Assembly (NCBI GenBank): GCA_013388755.1
Contig: JACAEQ010000027.1
Location: forward strand, 49,785 to 113,784
Direction of reading: 5' to 3'
Length of the DNA: 64,000 nucleotides
From: Chloroflexota bacterium
GTDB lineage: Bacteria > Chloroflexota > Chloroflexia > Chloroflexales > Roseiflexaceae
Shown one piece after another: positions 35,012 to 43,648 of the stretch. Numbering within the stretch: position 1 is the stretch's first letter; each line of letters begins with the position of its first letter. The notes beneath the pieces were generated by a model. The model saw only the letters and a program-made list of their open reading frames with translations, searched no databases and had not been told where the DNA came from. The position numbers were made by a program, and so were the translations under genes.

Positions 35012-36274
35012 TTAATCAAGAGAGCCGCTGATCGCCGTTACCGCACGTGCGACACCATCCTCCGCCCGTATCAAACGCCCAAGCGCCGACGCCCGCGAGA
35101 TCATTGTTTCGCTCTCGGTTGCCCCGATTGCCGCCGCGAGTCGCTCAGGCGTCGCGTATCGCCGTGCCAGCGGCGGCGCCCCCGCACCAAGCGCGGCAAG
35201 CCTGGCGCCCCAGAAATATTGATCGACTCCCACTGGCAGCGTGACGGTTGGAACGCCGGCGCGCAGGCCGGCGGCAGTTGTGCCCGCGCCGCCATGATGG
35301 ACGACAGCGGAGACACGTGGGAACAACAGGTGATGCGGCGCGCTTGATATCACCAGCACATCGGCGCGCCGCGCCGCCAGTTGCGCGACATCGGGGCCAC
35401 CAAGCAGAATGCCGCGACGGCCGGATTCCACCAGCGCGCCAAGCGCCAGCGCCGCGTCTCCGGCTGGCCGTCTTCCACCCATACTACCAAAGCCGATGTA
35501 GACGGGCGGCTCACCAGCGGCGAGGAACGCCTCTATCGCAGGCGCAAGTTGAAAACCGGCATCGTCATCGAGGAACCAGTAACCGGCTGTCACATGATGC
35601 ATCGGCCAGTCGTCGGGCGGCGGTACGACGTGCTGGCTGAAGCCATAGATGACGGGTGCGCGCTCCTGGCGCGCGAGTGTGAACGGGTTCGGCGAACCGG
35701 CGCGTGATCCAGTGACACGCAGACGCCAGCGCGCGACGGATGCGCGCCACGGTGCCCAGAGTGCGAGTTCGACCGCAGCGTAGCTCAGGCGGCGGAGGCG
35801 CGCGCCCGGCAGTGATATACCTGGCAGCAATGGTGAGGAGAAGCGTCCTGTCGGCGTGATCGGCTGCAATGGTGCCCAGATGCACGGGATGCGGAATGCT
35901 GTGGCAATATGCTGCCCCCAGCAACTGGCAAGCGAGATGATGATCGCCGCGCTGCCCCGGCAGGCTTCTGCAGCAGACGTGAGCATGCGCTCGTAGAGTG
36001 GGCGCGCCACACGAATGAAGCGCACCGTCGCGGCGCCACCGCGTATGATACCTGCATCGAAGGTCAACGCCGCATCGTCGTGTAGCAGCAGATCGCTAGG
36101 GTTACCGTCAACGGGCCGAAATGGCAGGCCGTGCGCATGCACCAGCGCTGCAAAACGCGCATGGGTCGCAATCGTTACCGGGCAGCCGGCGGCGCGTAGC
36201 CCTCTGCCCAGCGCGACAAACGGTCGAATATCGCCGGTCGTACCGCTGGCAAGGATCGTTACCGGTCGTGACAT
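35012..36274 (-). CDS. GT1-family glycosyltransferase (sterol/macrolide glucosyltransferase-like)
   Basis: The 420-residue GT-B protein starts TILASGTTGDIRPFVALGRGL, typical of sterol glucosyltransferase/MGT-like enzymes. It carries the donor-binding box VHHGGAGTTAAGLRAGVP followed by VDQYFWGARL. PVYIGFGSMGGR marks the start of the C-terminal domain. It probably glycosylates a hydrophobic acceptor (hopanoid, carotenoid or antibiotic); the carotenoid desaturase elsewhere in the window makes carotenoid glucosides conceivable, but this is inference. Convergent with the MFS gene. Confidence 0.88.
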   Translation of the reverse strand: MSRPVTILASGTTGDIRPFVALGRGLRAAGCPVTIATHARFAALVHAHGLPFRPVDGNPSDLLLHDDAALTFDAGIIRGGAATVRFIRVARPLYERMLTSAAEACRGSAAIIISLASCWGQHIATAFRIPCIWAPLQPITPTGRFSSPLLPGISLPGARLRRLSYAAVELALWAPWRASVARWRLRVTGSRAGSPNPFTLARQERAPVIYGFSQHVVPPPDDWPMHHVTAGYWFLDDDAGFQLAPAIEAFLAAGEPPVYIGFGSMGGRRPAGDAALALGALVESGRRGILLGGPDVAQLAARRADVLVISSAPHHLLFPRVSAVVHHGGAGTTAAGLRAGVPTVTLPVGVDQYFWGARLAALGAGAPPLARRYATPERLAAAIGATESETMISRASALGRLIRAEDGVARAVTAISGSLD

Positions 36275-36329
36275 GGGGTGTGCAGAGGGATGGTTTTCCG
36301 GTCACACGGCACCTGACGCGCCCTGGAGC

Positions 36330-36465
36330 CGATGTTTTTCACATACACCCGTCACCCCCACCCCGGCCCTCCCCCGGCGGGGGAGGGAGTCCGACTCCTC
36401 CCCCCGGCGGGGGGAGGTCGGGTGGGGGGCGGTGCGGTGCAGAACGCCTTATTTGAAAGGTATTG
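36330..36465. repeat. Family B repeat (MITE-like), copy 1
   Basis: This 136-bp element is nearly identical and equal in length to 54060-54195. Its G/C-rich inner arms (CCTCCCCCGGCGGGGGAGG type) form strong hairpins and the right end is TGAAAGGTATTG. The left end is degenerate here (TTTTTCACATAC). Only 9 bp separate it from a family A element. Confidence 0.8.
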
Positions 36466-36474
36466 CACTTAGAG

Positions 36475-36607
36475 CCTGTCCGAACACCAGATGGTCCATG
36501 TCATTGCGAGCGCGAGCGAAGCAATCTCCTCTCGCGCCAGTAGATTGCTTCAGCCACGCGTCGCTCGTTGCAGGCGATCACTGGCGCTCCGCGCAATGCC
36601 GGATAGG
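36475..36607. repeat. Family A repeat, internally shortened copy
   Basis: It starts CCTGTCCGAACACC and ends GCGCAATGCCGGATAGG. Compared with the copy at 3743-3894 it lacks the ~20-bp CATGGGTTTTC segment before the right terminus. The core TGTCATTGCGAGCGCGAGCG is identical to the first copy. It stops 4 bp before the yggX stop codon. Confidence 0.75.
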
Positions 36608-36610
36608 CAC

Positions 36611-36898
36611 TTATTCTTGCGGCGGCGCATCAGGCGTCCACCCCTCTGGCTTCGTATCGCCGTCGCCGAAGAAAAAGATCTCGGCCTGTTCCATGAGCAA
36701 CCGGGTCGCCTGGGGATCGAGCATACTCAGACCATAGTGATTGATCAACAGCAATGCCTGGTCCATCCACATGTTCCATGCCTGCTGCGACACATGATCA
36801 TAGATTCGTCTGCCCAGGTCGCCGGGATAGGGCGGTCTGGATAATCCCGGCAACTCGCGGCCAAGTTTAACGCACTGCACCATTCGTGGCGTACTCAT
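36611..36898 (-). CDS. yggX: YggX-family probable Fe(II)-trafficking protein
   Basis: This 95-residue protein matches YggX along its length. RMVQCVKLGRELPGL, YPGDLGRRIYDHVSQQAW and LLINHYGLSMLDP correspond to the conserved N-terminal Cys segment, the YPG-LG-RI helix start and the LINE/LNM region. YggX-type proteins protect Fe-S clusters against oxidation. The start at 36898 has GGTGGA just upstream; an in-frame codon at 36922 would add eight residues that include that site. The 3' end is hemmed in by two repeats. Confidence 0.85.
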   Translation of the reverse strand: MSTPRMVQCVKLGRELPGLSRPPYPGDLGRRIYDHVSQQAWNMWMDQALLLINHYGLSMLDPQATRLLMEQAEIFFFGDGDTKPEGWTPDAPPQE

Positions 36899-37222
36899 GC
36901 ATCCACCTTTGCGCCGTACCATGTTGCTGCTGCCTGCTACAGATCAGCACCATGGTTGTCACTGTACAACTCGTGGCAGGCAGGCTGGGCAGCATACCCG
37001 CCGGACACACAATCTGTTCTCTCACACTCTACCATGAAAAAGCAGACCCGTGGATAGAGGCACGACCCTGCACATAGGTCCAGTCATGCCTCGCGCCAGG
37101 CCGCAACGATGCAATCCATCAAGCGTGTACGCGCCAGACTCGGGCGGATCAGAGCCTGCATGCCTATCCGCAAAACGGATGGCTGGATGTCATTGCGAGC
37201 GAAGCGATGCAATCCCCGTGCT
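36899..37222. other. Intergenic region with a partial family A repeat
   Basis: This 324-bp gap lies upstream of yggX. It contains a truncated family A copy at its right end and otherwise nothing I can recognise: no ORF with protein-like composition, no tRNA and no clear terminator. Confidence 0.6.
37163..37216. repeat. Family A repeat, half copy
   Basis: CCTATCCGCAAAAC followed by TGTCATTGCGAGCGAAGCG and GCAATCC covers only one arm of the element. The second arm is missing and the stop codon of the VOC dioxygenase gene lies 6 bp further on. Confidence 0.6.
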
Positions 37223-38287
37223 TCAATGAAGCGAGAGCGGCCTCAGATGCGCAACGATACTCTCACGATGCTGCTCCAGCCACGGTGGGAGCATCAGGCG
37301 TCGTCCCAGTTCTGCAGGCGGTTCATCCACGGCAAAGCCGGGGCCTGCGGTCGCCAGTTCGATAATATGGCCGTCGGGATCGCTGGTATAGATGCTCTTG
37401 AAATACACGCGATCCATGACCGGCGAAACCCGCAGGCCGGCCCGCAGCAACCGCTCGCGCCACTCAAGCTGAGTCGATTCGTCGGGCAGTGCCAGCGCAA
37501 AATGGTGCGTCTGACCGGCTCCCATGCGCGCTGGCGCCTCACGCTGCCGGTCACGCTCAAAGTAGGTAATCAACGTACCAGGCCGGCCATCGCCGCATCC
37601 CCAGTACCAGTGTGCCGATCCCGGATCATCAAAGTTCGAGGTCATCTTCACCCGGCGCATGCCCAGCAATTCGCCAAAGAAAGCGTGAGTGCGTTCAATG
37701 TCGCTGCCGATGGCGGTGATATGATGCATCCCATGGCTCAGCGCCATGTCGGGCGTGATCGTGATGACCGGTTCGGGCCAGGTCGTCGCGGCAATACGTG
37801 CTTCGTCGCGATTGCGCACCAGCATCTCCTGCGGTGGTTCGCGGTACGCCAGGCCGATGGCATCCGGCGGCTCATCAATCGCCCAGCCGGGGCCAGTTGT
37901 AGCAATCTCGACAATCGCGCCGTCTGGATCATTGAGATAGATCGACGTGAAATAATGGCGGTCGAACGGCCCGGATACAGCGACACCCAGATCGATCAGG
38001 CGGCGCTTCCATTTCAGCAGGCCATCGTAATCCGCAACCGCCAGCGCCACGTGGTGCGTGCCGCCAATACCGGGCCGGCCACGTGGCGCACCACGCCATT
38101 CAAAGAATGTGATGGCGGTGCCGGGCCGGCCCAGTTCATCGCCAAAGTACAGGTGATAGCTACCGGGATCGTCGAAGTTGACCGTCTGCTTGACGAGGCG
38201 CAGGCCAAGCACACGCGTGTAGAAGTCAACGGTGCGTTGTGCATCGGCGCTGACCAGAGTAATATGGTGCAAACCCTGTATTGCCAT
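37223..38287 (-). CDS. Ring-cleaving dioxygenase-like protein, two VOC domains
   Basis: The 354-residue protein contains two vicinal-oxygen-chelate modules. IQGLHHITLV (residue 3 on) and GGTHHVALAV supply histidine metal ligands and IVEIATTGPG the glutamate. The second half repeats the pattern (HGMHHITAIG, THHFALAL, IIELATAGPG). This is the layout of MhqO/LinE-like extradiol dioxygenases acting on hydroquinones with Fe(II). The physiological substrate is unknown. The start at 38287 has GGAGG about 8 nt upstream; an upstream in-frame codon (38329) lacks support. Confidence 0.85.
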   Translation of the reverse strand: MAIQGLHHITLVSADAQRTVDFYTRVLGLRLVKQTVNFDDPGSYHLYFGDELGRPGTAITFFEWRGAPRGRPGIGGTHHVALAVADYDGLLKWKRRLIDLGVAVSGPFDRHYFTSIYLNDPDGAIVEIATTGPGWAIDEPPDAIGLAYREPPQEMLVRNRDEARIAATTWPEPVITITPDMALSHGMHHITAIGSDIERTHAFFGELLGMRRVKMTSNFDDPGSAHWYWGCGDGRPGTLITYFERDRQREAPARMGAGQTHHFALALPDESTQLEWRERLLRAGLRVSPVMDRVYFKSIYTSDPDGHIIELATAGPGFAVDEPPAELGRRLMLPPWLEQHRESIVAHLRPLSLH

Positions 38288-38528
38288 GGTGATGCCCTCC
38301 AGAAGTTGTCGCAACCGCTCACACGTCACGAACGGTGACCACCGTAAGGTCTCGTGCCATCAGTATAGCCGCAGATCATCAACATGACCGTAAACACGGC
38401 CAGGCATCACAGGTTGGCAAATCGTCACTGCACGTGGCAACCCCTTCCCGCGGCGGCCCGACAGGGCGTGCTATGCTCGTGTGCACGGTATTGGCTGTCA
38501 GTATGCGGAGTAGCTGCGGAGGGGGGCC

Positions 38529-39617
38529 ATGGATATCGCGATCCCACGGGCCTATGCGCCTGACGAGGAGCGTGTCGCGCTGACGCCAGCAGGCGTGCAC
38601 ACACTGGTTGCTGCCGGGCACGCGGTATTCATCGAGCGTGGTGCAGGGCTCGGCGCAGGGTTCACCGATGCATCGTACAGCGCCGTGGGTGCACACATCG
38701 CGTATGGTCCGGAAGAAATCTATGCGCGCGGTGATCTGCTGGCAACGGTTGATGGTGTGCCGGAGAGCGCATTGGCGATGGTTCGTCCGGGACAGATCGT
38801 GTGTGGCTTTCTGCACATGCAGGTATTACCGCGCCGCATCATCGACGGTCTGGTAGCTGCGGGTGCATCGACCCTCAGTTACGAGGCCATTCAGCGTGAC
38901 GACGGCATTGCCCCCGTGCTGTTACCGATGAGCGAGATTGGCGGCCGGCTGATGCCGCAACTGGCGGCGCATCTGCTGGAAACTCCCAGCGGCGGGCGTG
39001 GTACGCTGCTGGCGCCGATACCCGGTGTACCGTCGGCGGAAGTCGTTGTGCTGGGCGCTGGCCGCGTCGGCGGCAATGCGGCATATGGCTTCAGTTCGTG
39101 GGGTGTACAGACAACGGTACTTGACCAGGATCTTGACCGTCTGCGCCTGGTCGAGCAGATCTGTCGCGGCCATGTGACGACCCGGCTCTACACCGAAAAC
39201 ACGCTGACGCAGGTGCTGCCATTTGCCGATGTGGTCGTCGGCGCGGTGAAGGTGCCGCGGGAACGCGCGCCAAAGTTGGTGAGCGCAGCAATGGTTGCGA
39301 CCATGAAGCCGCGCAGTGTGATTATTGATGCTGCCATTGACGAGGGGGGGTGCGTCGAGACGAGCCGCCCGACGACCCACAGCAACCCGACATATGTTGC
39401 GTCGGGCGTGTTGCATTACGCGGTGCCGAACATACCGAGCGCGGTGGCGCGTACGGCGGCGCACGCGCTCAATAATGCACTCCTGCCCTTCGTTTTGCAG
39501 ATTGCCGAACAGGGTCTGGAACAGGCTGCTGCGCGCAGCCGTGCGATTGCGCGGGGCATCGGCCTTTACCATGGCCAGCCGTACACCCCCGCGATAGAAC
39601 ATGCCCTGGAGCGCTGA
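38529..39617 (+). CDS. Alanine dehydrogenase-family protein lacking the pyruvate-binding lysine
   Basis: This 362-residue protein aligns end to end with alanine dehydrogenase. ERVALTPAGV gives R15, GFLHM gives H96, VVVLGAGRVGGNAA is the NAD loop and IIDAAIDEGGC holds the late catalytic Asp. However, the loop that reads LLKVKEP in characterised enzymes, whose second Lys (K75 in M. tuberculosis) contacts pyruvate, reads LATVDGV here, with D75. NIPSAVARTA also differs from NMPxxVPxTS. NAD binding is expected, but reversible alanine deamination is doubtful; another imino or opine-type oxidoreductase is plausible. SD GGAGGGG precedes ATG. The CoA-transferase gene follows. Confidence 0.8.
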   Translation: MDIAIPRAYAPDEERVALTPAGVHTLVAAGHAVFIERGAGLGAGFTDASYSAVGAHIAYGPEEIYARGDLLATVDGVPESALAMVRPGQIVCGFLHMQVLPRRIIDGLVAAGASTLSYEAIQRDDGIAPVLLPMSEIGGRLMPQLAAHLLETPSGGRGTLLAPIPGVPSAEVVVLGAGRVGGNAAYGFSSWGVQTTVLDQDLDRLRLVEQICRGHVTTRLYTENTLTQVLPFADVVVGAVKVPRERAPKLVSAAMVATMKPRSVIIDAAIDEGGCVETSRPTTHSNPTYVASGVLHYAVPNIPSAVARTAAHALNNALLPFVLQIAEQGLEQAAARSRAIARGIGLYHGQPYTPAIEHALER

Positions 39618-39759
39618 TACACGAAGCAATAACGGGCATGCTCACGGTTGGAACAACGCGTAACTCACCTGTGTATCATGTGGCAGGCAGGCGATCGGAG
39701 CGATCGGGCTGTGCCTGGTAGTGCACAGCTGGCCGTGCCCAGAATCCGGAGATCGTCCC

Positions 39760-41055
39760 ATGGCACAAGCCCTGACCGCAGCATCGCGCGAGATGACGGC
39801 GGAAGAAGCTGTTCAGTTGATCGAGTCGCGACATCGTGTGTATATCGGTGGCGGATGCGGTGTTCCGTCGCCACTGCTCGAGGCACTCGTGGCGCGTGCA
39901 CCCGAGTTGCGCGACGTCGAAATCATCCATATGCTCACAGCCGGCGAGGATCCAACCACCGCGCCGGAGCACAGCGCATCATTTCGCCACAACGCGCTAT
40001 TTATCGGCGGCAATACACGGCGTGCCGTGAATGAAGGGCGCGCTGATTTCACGCCAATCTTTCTCGGCGAGATCCCGAAGCTCTTTCGCCTGGGCATCCT
40101 GCCGCTTGATGTGGCAATGATCCAGGTTTCGCCGCCGGATCGCCATGGCTTCTGCTCACTGGGCGTGGAAGTCGGCTGCACCTTACCGGCGGCGCGAACC
40201 GCGCGAATCGTTATTGCCGAGGTCAACTCGCGCATGCCGCGTACCCTGGGGGATAGCTTCATTCACATGTCGCGCCTGAGTGCGCTTGTCGAGAGTGATC
40301 GACCGTTGCTGGAATTGCCGCAGGGTGAGACCAATAGCGTTGCGCTTGCGATCGGCCGCCATATTGCCGAGCTCATTCCCGACGGCGCGACCCTGCAACT
40401 CGGCATTGGCGCCATTCCCGACGCGGTGCTGGCCAACCTGCATGGCAAGCGCCACCTTGGTATTCATACCGAGCTCTTCTCCGATGGTGTGATCGATCTG
40501 GTGGAGGCCGGCGTCATCGATGGCGAGATGAAAGCGATTCACCAGGGGAAAGTTGTCGCCGGCTTCATTCTCGGCAGCCAGCGCTGCTTCGACTGGGTCC
40601 ATAACAACGCAATGGTCGAAATGCACCCGACGGACTACATCAACGATCCGTTCGTTATTGCACAGCACAGGCATATGGTGGCCGTCAACTCGGCGCTGCA
40701 GGTGGATCTGACCGGGCAGGTCTGCGCCGACAGTATCGGTTCCCGTTTATACAGCGGGGTTGGCGGGCAACTCGATTTCATTCGCGGCGCGTCACGTTCC
40801 GAGGGTGGCCTGCCGATCATCGCCATTTCTTCAACGGCGCGCGACGGTACCATCTCGCGCATTGTTCCTATGCTTGATCCAGGCGCAGGGGTCGTGACTG
40901 GCCGTTATGACGTCCATTACATCATTACCGAATATGGCGTCGCGGATCTCTACGGGCACACCCTGGCGCAGCGCGTCCGCTCGCTGATCAATATTGCGCA
41001 TCCCGCATTTCGCGACCAGTTGACCGACGCAGCGAAGAAACTGCACTACATCTAA
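39760..41055 (+). CDS. Acetyl-CoA hydrolase/transferase family protein (4-hydroxybutyrate CoA-transferase-like)
   Basis: The 431-residue protein is a family I-like CoA-transferase of the AcH/4HB type. YIGGGCGVPSPLLEAL opens the fold, GIHTELFSDGVIDL contains the predicted active-site Glu that forms the acyl-CoA thioester, and GGQLDFIRGA is the CoA-binding loop. Substrates could be acetate with 4-hydroxybutyrate, succinate or propionate. In a Chloroflexus-type organism, CoA transfer is central to the 3-hydroxypropionate cycle, but specificity cannot be read here. The start at 39760 has GGAG 8 nt upstream. The stop overlaps that of the convergent Usp gene by 4 bp. Confidence 0.88.
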   Translation: MAQALTAASREMTAEEAVQLIESRHRVYIGGGCGVPSPLLEALVARAPELRDVEIIHMLTAGEDPTTAPEHSASFRHNALFIGGNTRRAVNEGRADFTPIFLGEIPKLFRLGILPLDVAMIQVSPPDRHGFCSLGVEVGCTLPAARTARIVIAEVNSRMPRTLGDSFIHMSRLSALVESDRPLLELPQGETNSVALAIGRHIAELIPDGATLQLGIGAIPDAVLANLHGKRHLGIHTELFSDGVIDLVEAGVIDGEMKAIHQGKVVAGFILGSQRCFDWVHNNAMVEMHPTDYINDPFVIAQHRHMVAVNSALQVDLTGQVCADSIGSRLYSGVGGQLDFIRGASRSEGGLPIIAISSTARDGTISRIVPMLDPGAGVVTGRYDVHYIITEYGVADLYGHTLAQRVRSLINIAHPAFRDQLTDAAKKLHYI

Positions 41056-42008
41056 TGTTCGCTGGCCCGCACCAGGATCAACGGCGTTGTCGTGGCGTGC
41101 AGAACCTTATCGGCAACGCTGCCGAGTGCCCAGCGACGCAGCCCGCCGTAACCGTGTGTCGCCATGACAATCAGATCAACCTCCATCTCACGTGCCTCGT
41201 CAACGATTACTTCAGCGGGATAACCAATGATGGCGTGCGTGAGTATGTGCAGGAGCTCGGCGCGGAGCGCGGTCGCCTGCGCCTCCAGATCTTCCAGGGC
41301 ATACTCGCGGAGTGAGCTGATCGCCTCGCTGCTTTCGGCGATCGGACGGCCCAACATCGGCGCACCAACATATGCTTCAATCATCGGCACGACGGCGCGC
41401 AGGAGTATCAGTTCGGCGTGCGCAGCGTGCGCCAGTTCGCGCGCCAGTGGCAGTGCCTGCTGTGCCAGCCCTGAGCCGTCGAGCGGCACCAGAATGCGCC
41501 GCGGCGGATGCACGGTCGCCGGTGCCTCACCACGCACAAGCAACACTGGTGCATTGGTCGCGTGGATGACCTTGTCGGCAACGCTGCCGAGCGCCCAGCG
41601 ACGCAACCCACCATAGCCGTGTGTCGCCATCGCAATCATTGCATCGCCGCCGCACTCGCTCGCTGCCTGCACAATGGTTTCAGCTGGCGATCCGCAGCGC
41701 ACGTCCGTCGTAACGGTCAGGTCCAGCTCCTTCAGCACCCGGGCGTGGGCGTCGAGGTATGCCTGCGCGCGCTGGCGCAACGCTTCCATAGACGCATCAT
41801 GATACTCCCGCTGCAATTCCTCGCTCTCCGGCACGCCATACACCGCGGCAAGTGCGTATCCCCACGACTCGCCGCCGGTCATCTGCGCCTCGGACACAAC
41901 CCGGAGCAACCGAAGATCGGCTCCCAGCAGCGGCGCCATCGTTTTCACATGCGGCAGTATATGCTCGGCCAGTTGTGAGCCGTCGAGCGGAACAAGAATG
42001 GTGCGCAT
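41052..42008 (-). CDS. Tandem universal stress protein
   Basis: This 318-residue protein is two Usp domains in one chain. Each begins with a [13 protein letters not shown] strand (residues 2-10 and about 164-172) and ends with an ATP-loop-like [19 protein letters not shown]. The loop is near-canonical (A-x2-G-x9-G-S instead of G-x2-G-x9-G-S). The two loops are identical, which suggests recent duplication or gene conversion. ATG at 42008 has GGAGGG about 7 nt upstream. It heads a cluster of three Usp genes, diverging from the next one. Confidence 0.92.
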   Translation of the reverse strand: MRTILVPLDGSQLAEHILPHVKTMAPLLGADLRLLRVVSEAQMTGGESWGYALAAVYGVPESEELQREYHDASMEALRQRAQAYLDAHARVLKELDLTVTTDVRCGSPAETIVQAASECGGDAMIAMATHGYGGLRRWALGSVADKVIHATNAPVLLVRGEAPATVHPPRRILVPLDGSGLAQQALPLARELAHAAHAELILLRAVVPMIEAYVGAPMLGRPIAESSEAISSLREYALEDLEAQATALRAELLHILTHAIIGYPAEVIVDEAREMEVDLIVMATHGYGGLRRWALGSVADKVLHATTTPLILVRASEH

Positions 42009-42233
42009 CGTTGCCCTCCTCATTGAGGCAAGAATCCTGGTTTCAGCATAGCACGTCGGCAGAGGCACGGTGGAAGAGAACCTTTACTGCGCGTGACGGC
42101 ATCACAACGCAACAGGGGACGTTGTGATCCCTTTACACCGCGTACTGGCATCTTTCCTGCGTTGCATCGTTGAGATCACGTATAGTGTGACTGTGAATAC
42201 GCTTCGTTGATCGCACTCAATGGGGAGGTGATC

Positions 42234-42650
42234 ATGTTTCGCAAGATACTTGTCGCTGTTGATGGTTCATCCACGTCGACACGAGCGATTGATATCGCCG
42301 TCGATCTCGGCCAGCATTACAATGCGACGCTCTGCCTGCTGCACGCCTTTCCGCATGTCTCCGATCTCCTGGGCACGCCAGAATATGAGCGTCTGCTGGA
42401 GGCGCGGTCGCTGATCGGTCAGTCGCTGCTCGAAGCCGCGCGAACCCAGGTCGGCGATCAGGTGGCGGTTGACGTGCAACTCCTTGAGGGGCCACCGGCA
42501 CAGGCGATTTTGCGTGTTGCCGAAGAAGAGCATTTTGATTTGATCGTCATGGGTTCGCGTGGGCATAGTCAGCTTGCAGGGTTGTTGCTTGGCAGCGTAA
42601 GCAATGCCGTGGCACAGCGCGCGCGGTGCCCGGTGCTGATCGTTCATTGA
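42234..42650 (+). CDS. Single-domain UspA protein with canonical ATP loop
   Basis: This 138-residue Usp starts MFRKILVAVDGS and contains the canonical ATP-binding loop GSRGHSQLAGLLLGS near residue 112, so nucleotide binding is expected. The start at 42234 has GGAGGT 5 nt upstream. A TATAGT box at 42181 could be its -10, without a clear -35. It is followed by the tandem Usp gene after 78 bp. Confidence 0.92.
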   Translation: MFRKILVAVDGSSTSTRAIDIAVDLGQHYNATLCLLHAFPHVSDLLGTPEYERLLEARSLIGQSLLEAARTQVGDQVAVDVQLLEGPPAQAILRVAEEEHFDLIVMGSRGHSQLAGLLLGSVSNAVAQRARCPVLIVH

Positions 42651-42728
42651 TGTGAACGGCGACAGACTGCGGTAGGGACGGGAGTGACCCTATGGGGAAG
42701 GATGATGCCACGCGGTGAGGAGGCGTGC

Positions 42729-43622
42729 ATGTGCCGATCCATCCTGGTACCACTTGATGGCTCGGTATTTAGTGAGCATGCGTTACCGCTGGCTCTTGCG
42801 CTGGTTCGCCGTTCTGGAGCGCAGCTTCACCTTGCGCATGTCTTGCCTCTGCGGGGTGCGGTGGGTTCCGGTATGGTAGGGCGCGCCACGGCCACCGGGC
42901 GCGCGGCGTATCTTGAGCAACTGGCGCAGCAGGTGGCGCACCAGACAGGGCGCGCCCCGATCACCTCGGTGCTCTCCGGGCCGGTGGTTGAGACGCTGCT
43001 CGACTATGCACGCGCGGCGCGCTGCGATCTGCTGGTATTGACAACCCATGGTCGCGGCGCGCTCTCCCGGCTCTGGCTCGGCAGTGTTGCCGATGCCATG
43101 GTGCGACGCTCACCTGCTCCGGTTATCCTCGTGCGCCCGAAGGACTCGCTTGCCAGGCCTGTCACCGCAGAACTCCCCTTTCGCCGTGTGCTTATCCCCC
43201 TCGATGGATCGCCACTTGCGGAGGCAATCATTGAATACAGCATCCGCATCGGGCAGATCATGGACGCGGAGTATACGCTGTTGCGCGTTGTCGATCCAGC
43301 CGTGCTCGGTGTGCCGATGGCTGATGAAGATGCGATCGATCCGGCCGCGCTTCAGCCACTCCAGTACCGGGCGCAAACGTATCTCGATCGGCAGAGTGAC
43401 GAGTTTCGTGCACGCGGCCTGCGCGTCGACACGATCGTGACGGTCGGCGTTCCGGCAACGGCGATTCTGGGGTATGCCCGCGCTCATAGTATAGACCTGA
43501 TCGCGATGGCGACGCATGGTCGTGGCGGGTTCTCGCGCTTGCTGCTGGGGAGTGTGGCCGACAAGGTGTTGCGTGGTTCGTCAACACCGCTCCTGCTTCA
43601 CAGCCCCGGCGCACACGGGTAG
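42729..43622 (+). CDS. Tandem universal stress protein
   Basis: The 297-residue product has two Usp domains: SILVPLDGS at residue 4 and RVLIPLDGS near 153. Their ATP-loop-like sequences are [17 protein letters not shown] and [17 protein letters not shown]. The start at 42729 is set by GAGGAGG 5-6 nt upstream. Same strand as the single-domain Usp, probably one transcript. Usp proteins in such clusters usually respond to oxygen, redox or energy stress; this is inference. Confidence 0.92.
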   Translation: MCRSILVPLDGSVFSEHALPLALALVRRSGAQLHLAHVLPLRGAVGSGMVGRATATGRAAYLEQLAQQVAHQTGRAPITSVLSGPVVETLLDYARAARCDLLVLTTHGRGALSRLWLGSVADAMVRRSPAPVILVRPKDSLARPVTAELPFRRVLIPLDGSPLAEAIIEYSIRIGQIMDAEYTLLRVVDPAVLGVPMADEDAIDPAALQPLQYRAQTYLDRQSDEFRARGLRVDTIVTVGVPATAILGYARAHSIDLIAMATHGRGGFSRLLLGSVADKVLRGSSTPLLLHSPGAHG

Positions 43623-43648
43623 ATGATGACCGGACGAACAGCCTCCCG

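Noticed and set aside
36330..36607. CRISPR-like array from the clustered repeats near 36.4 kb
   Set aside because: The repeats are two different palindromic elements, not regularly spaced direct repeats with unique spacers.
37109..38338. Plus-strand open frame of 409 codons opposite the VOC dioxygenase
   Set aside because: The minus-strand product has clear duplicated VOC motifs and an SD; the plus frame has neither.
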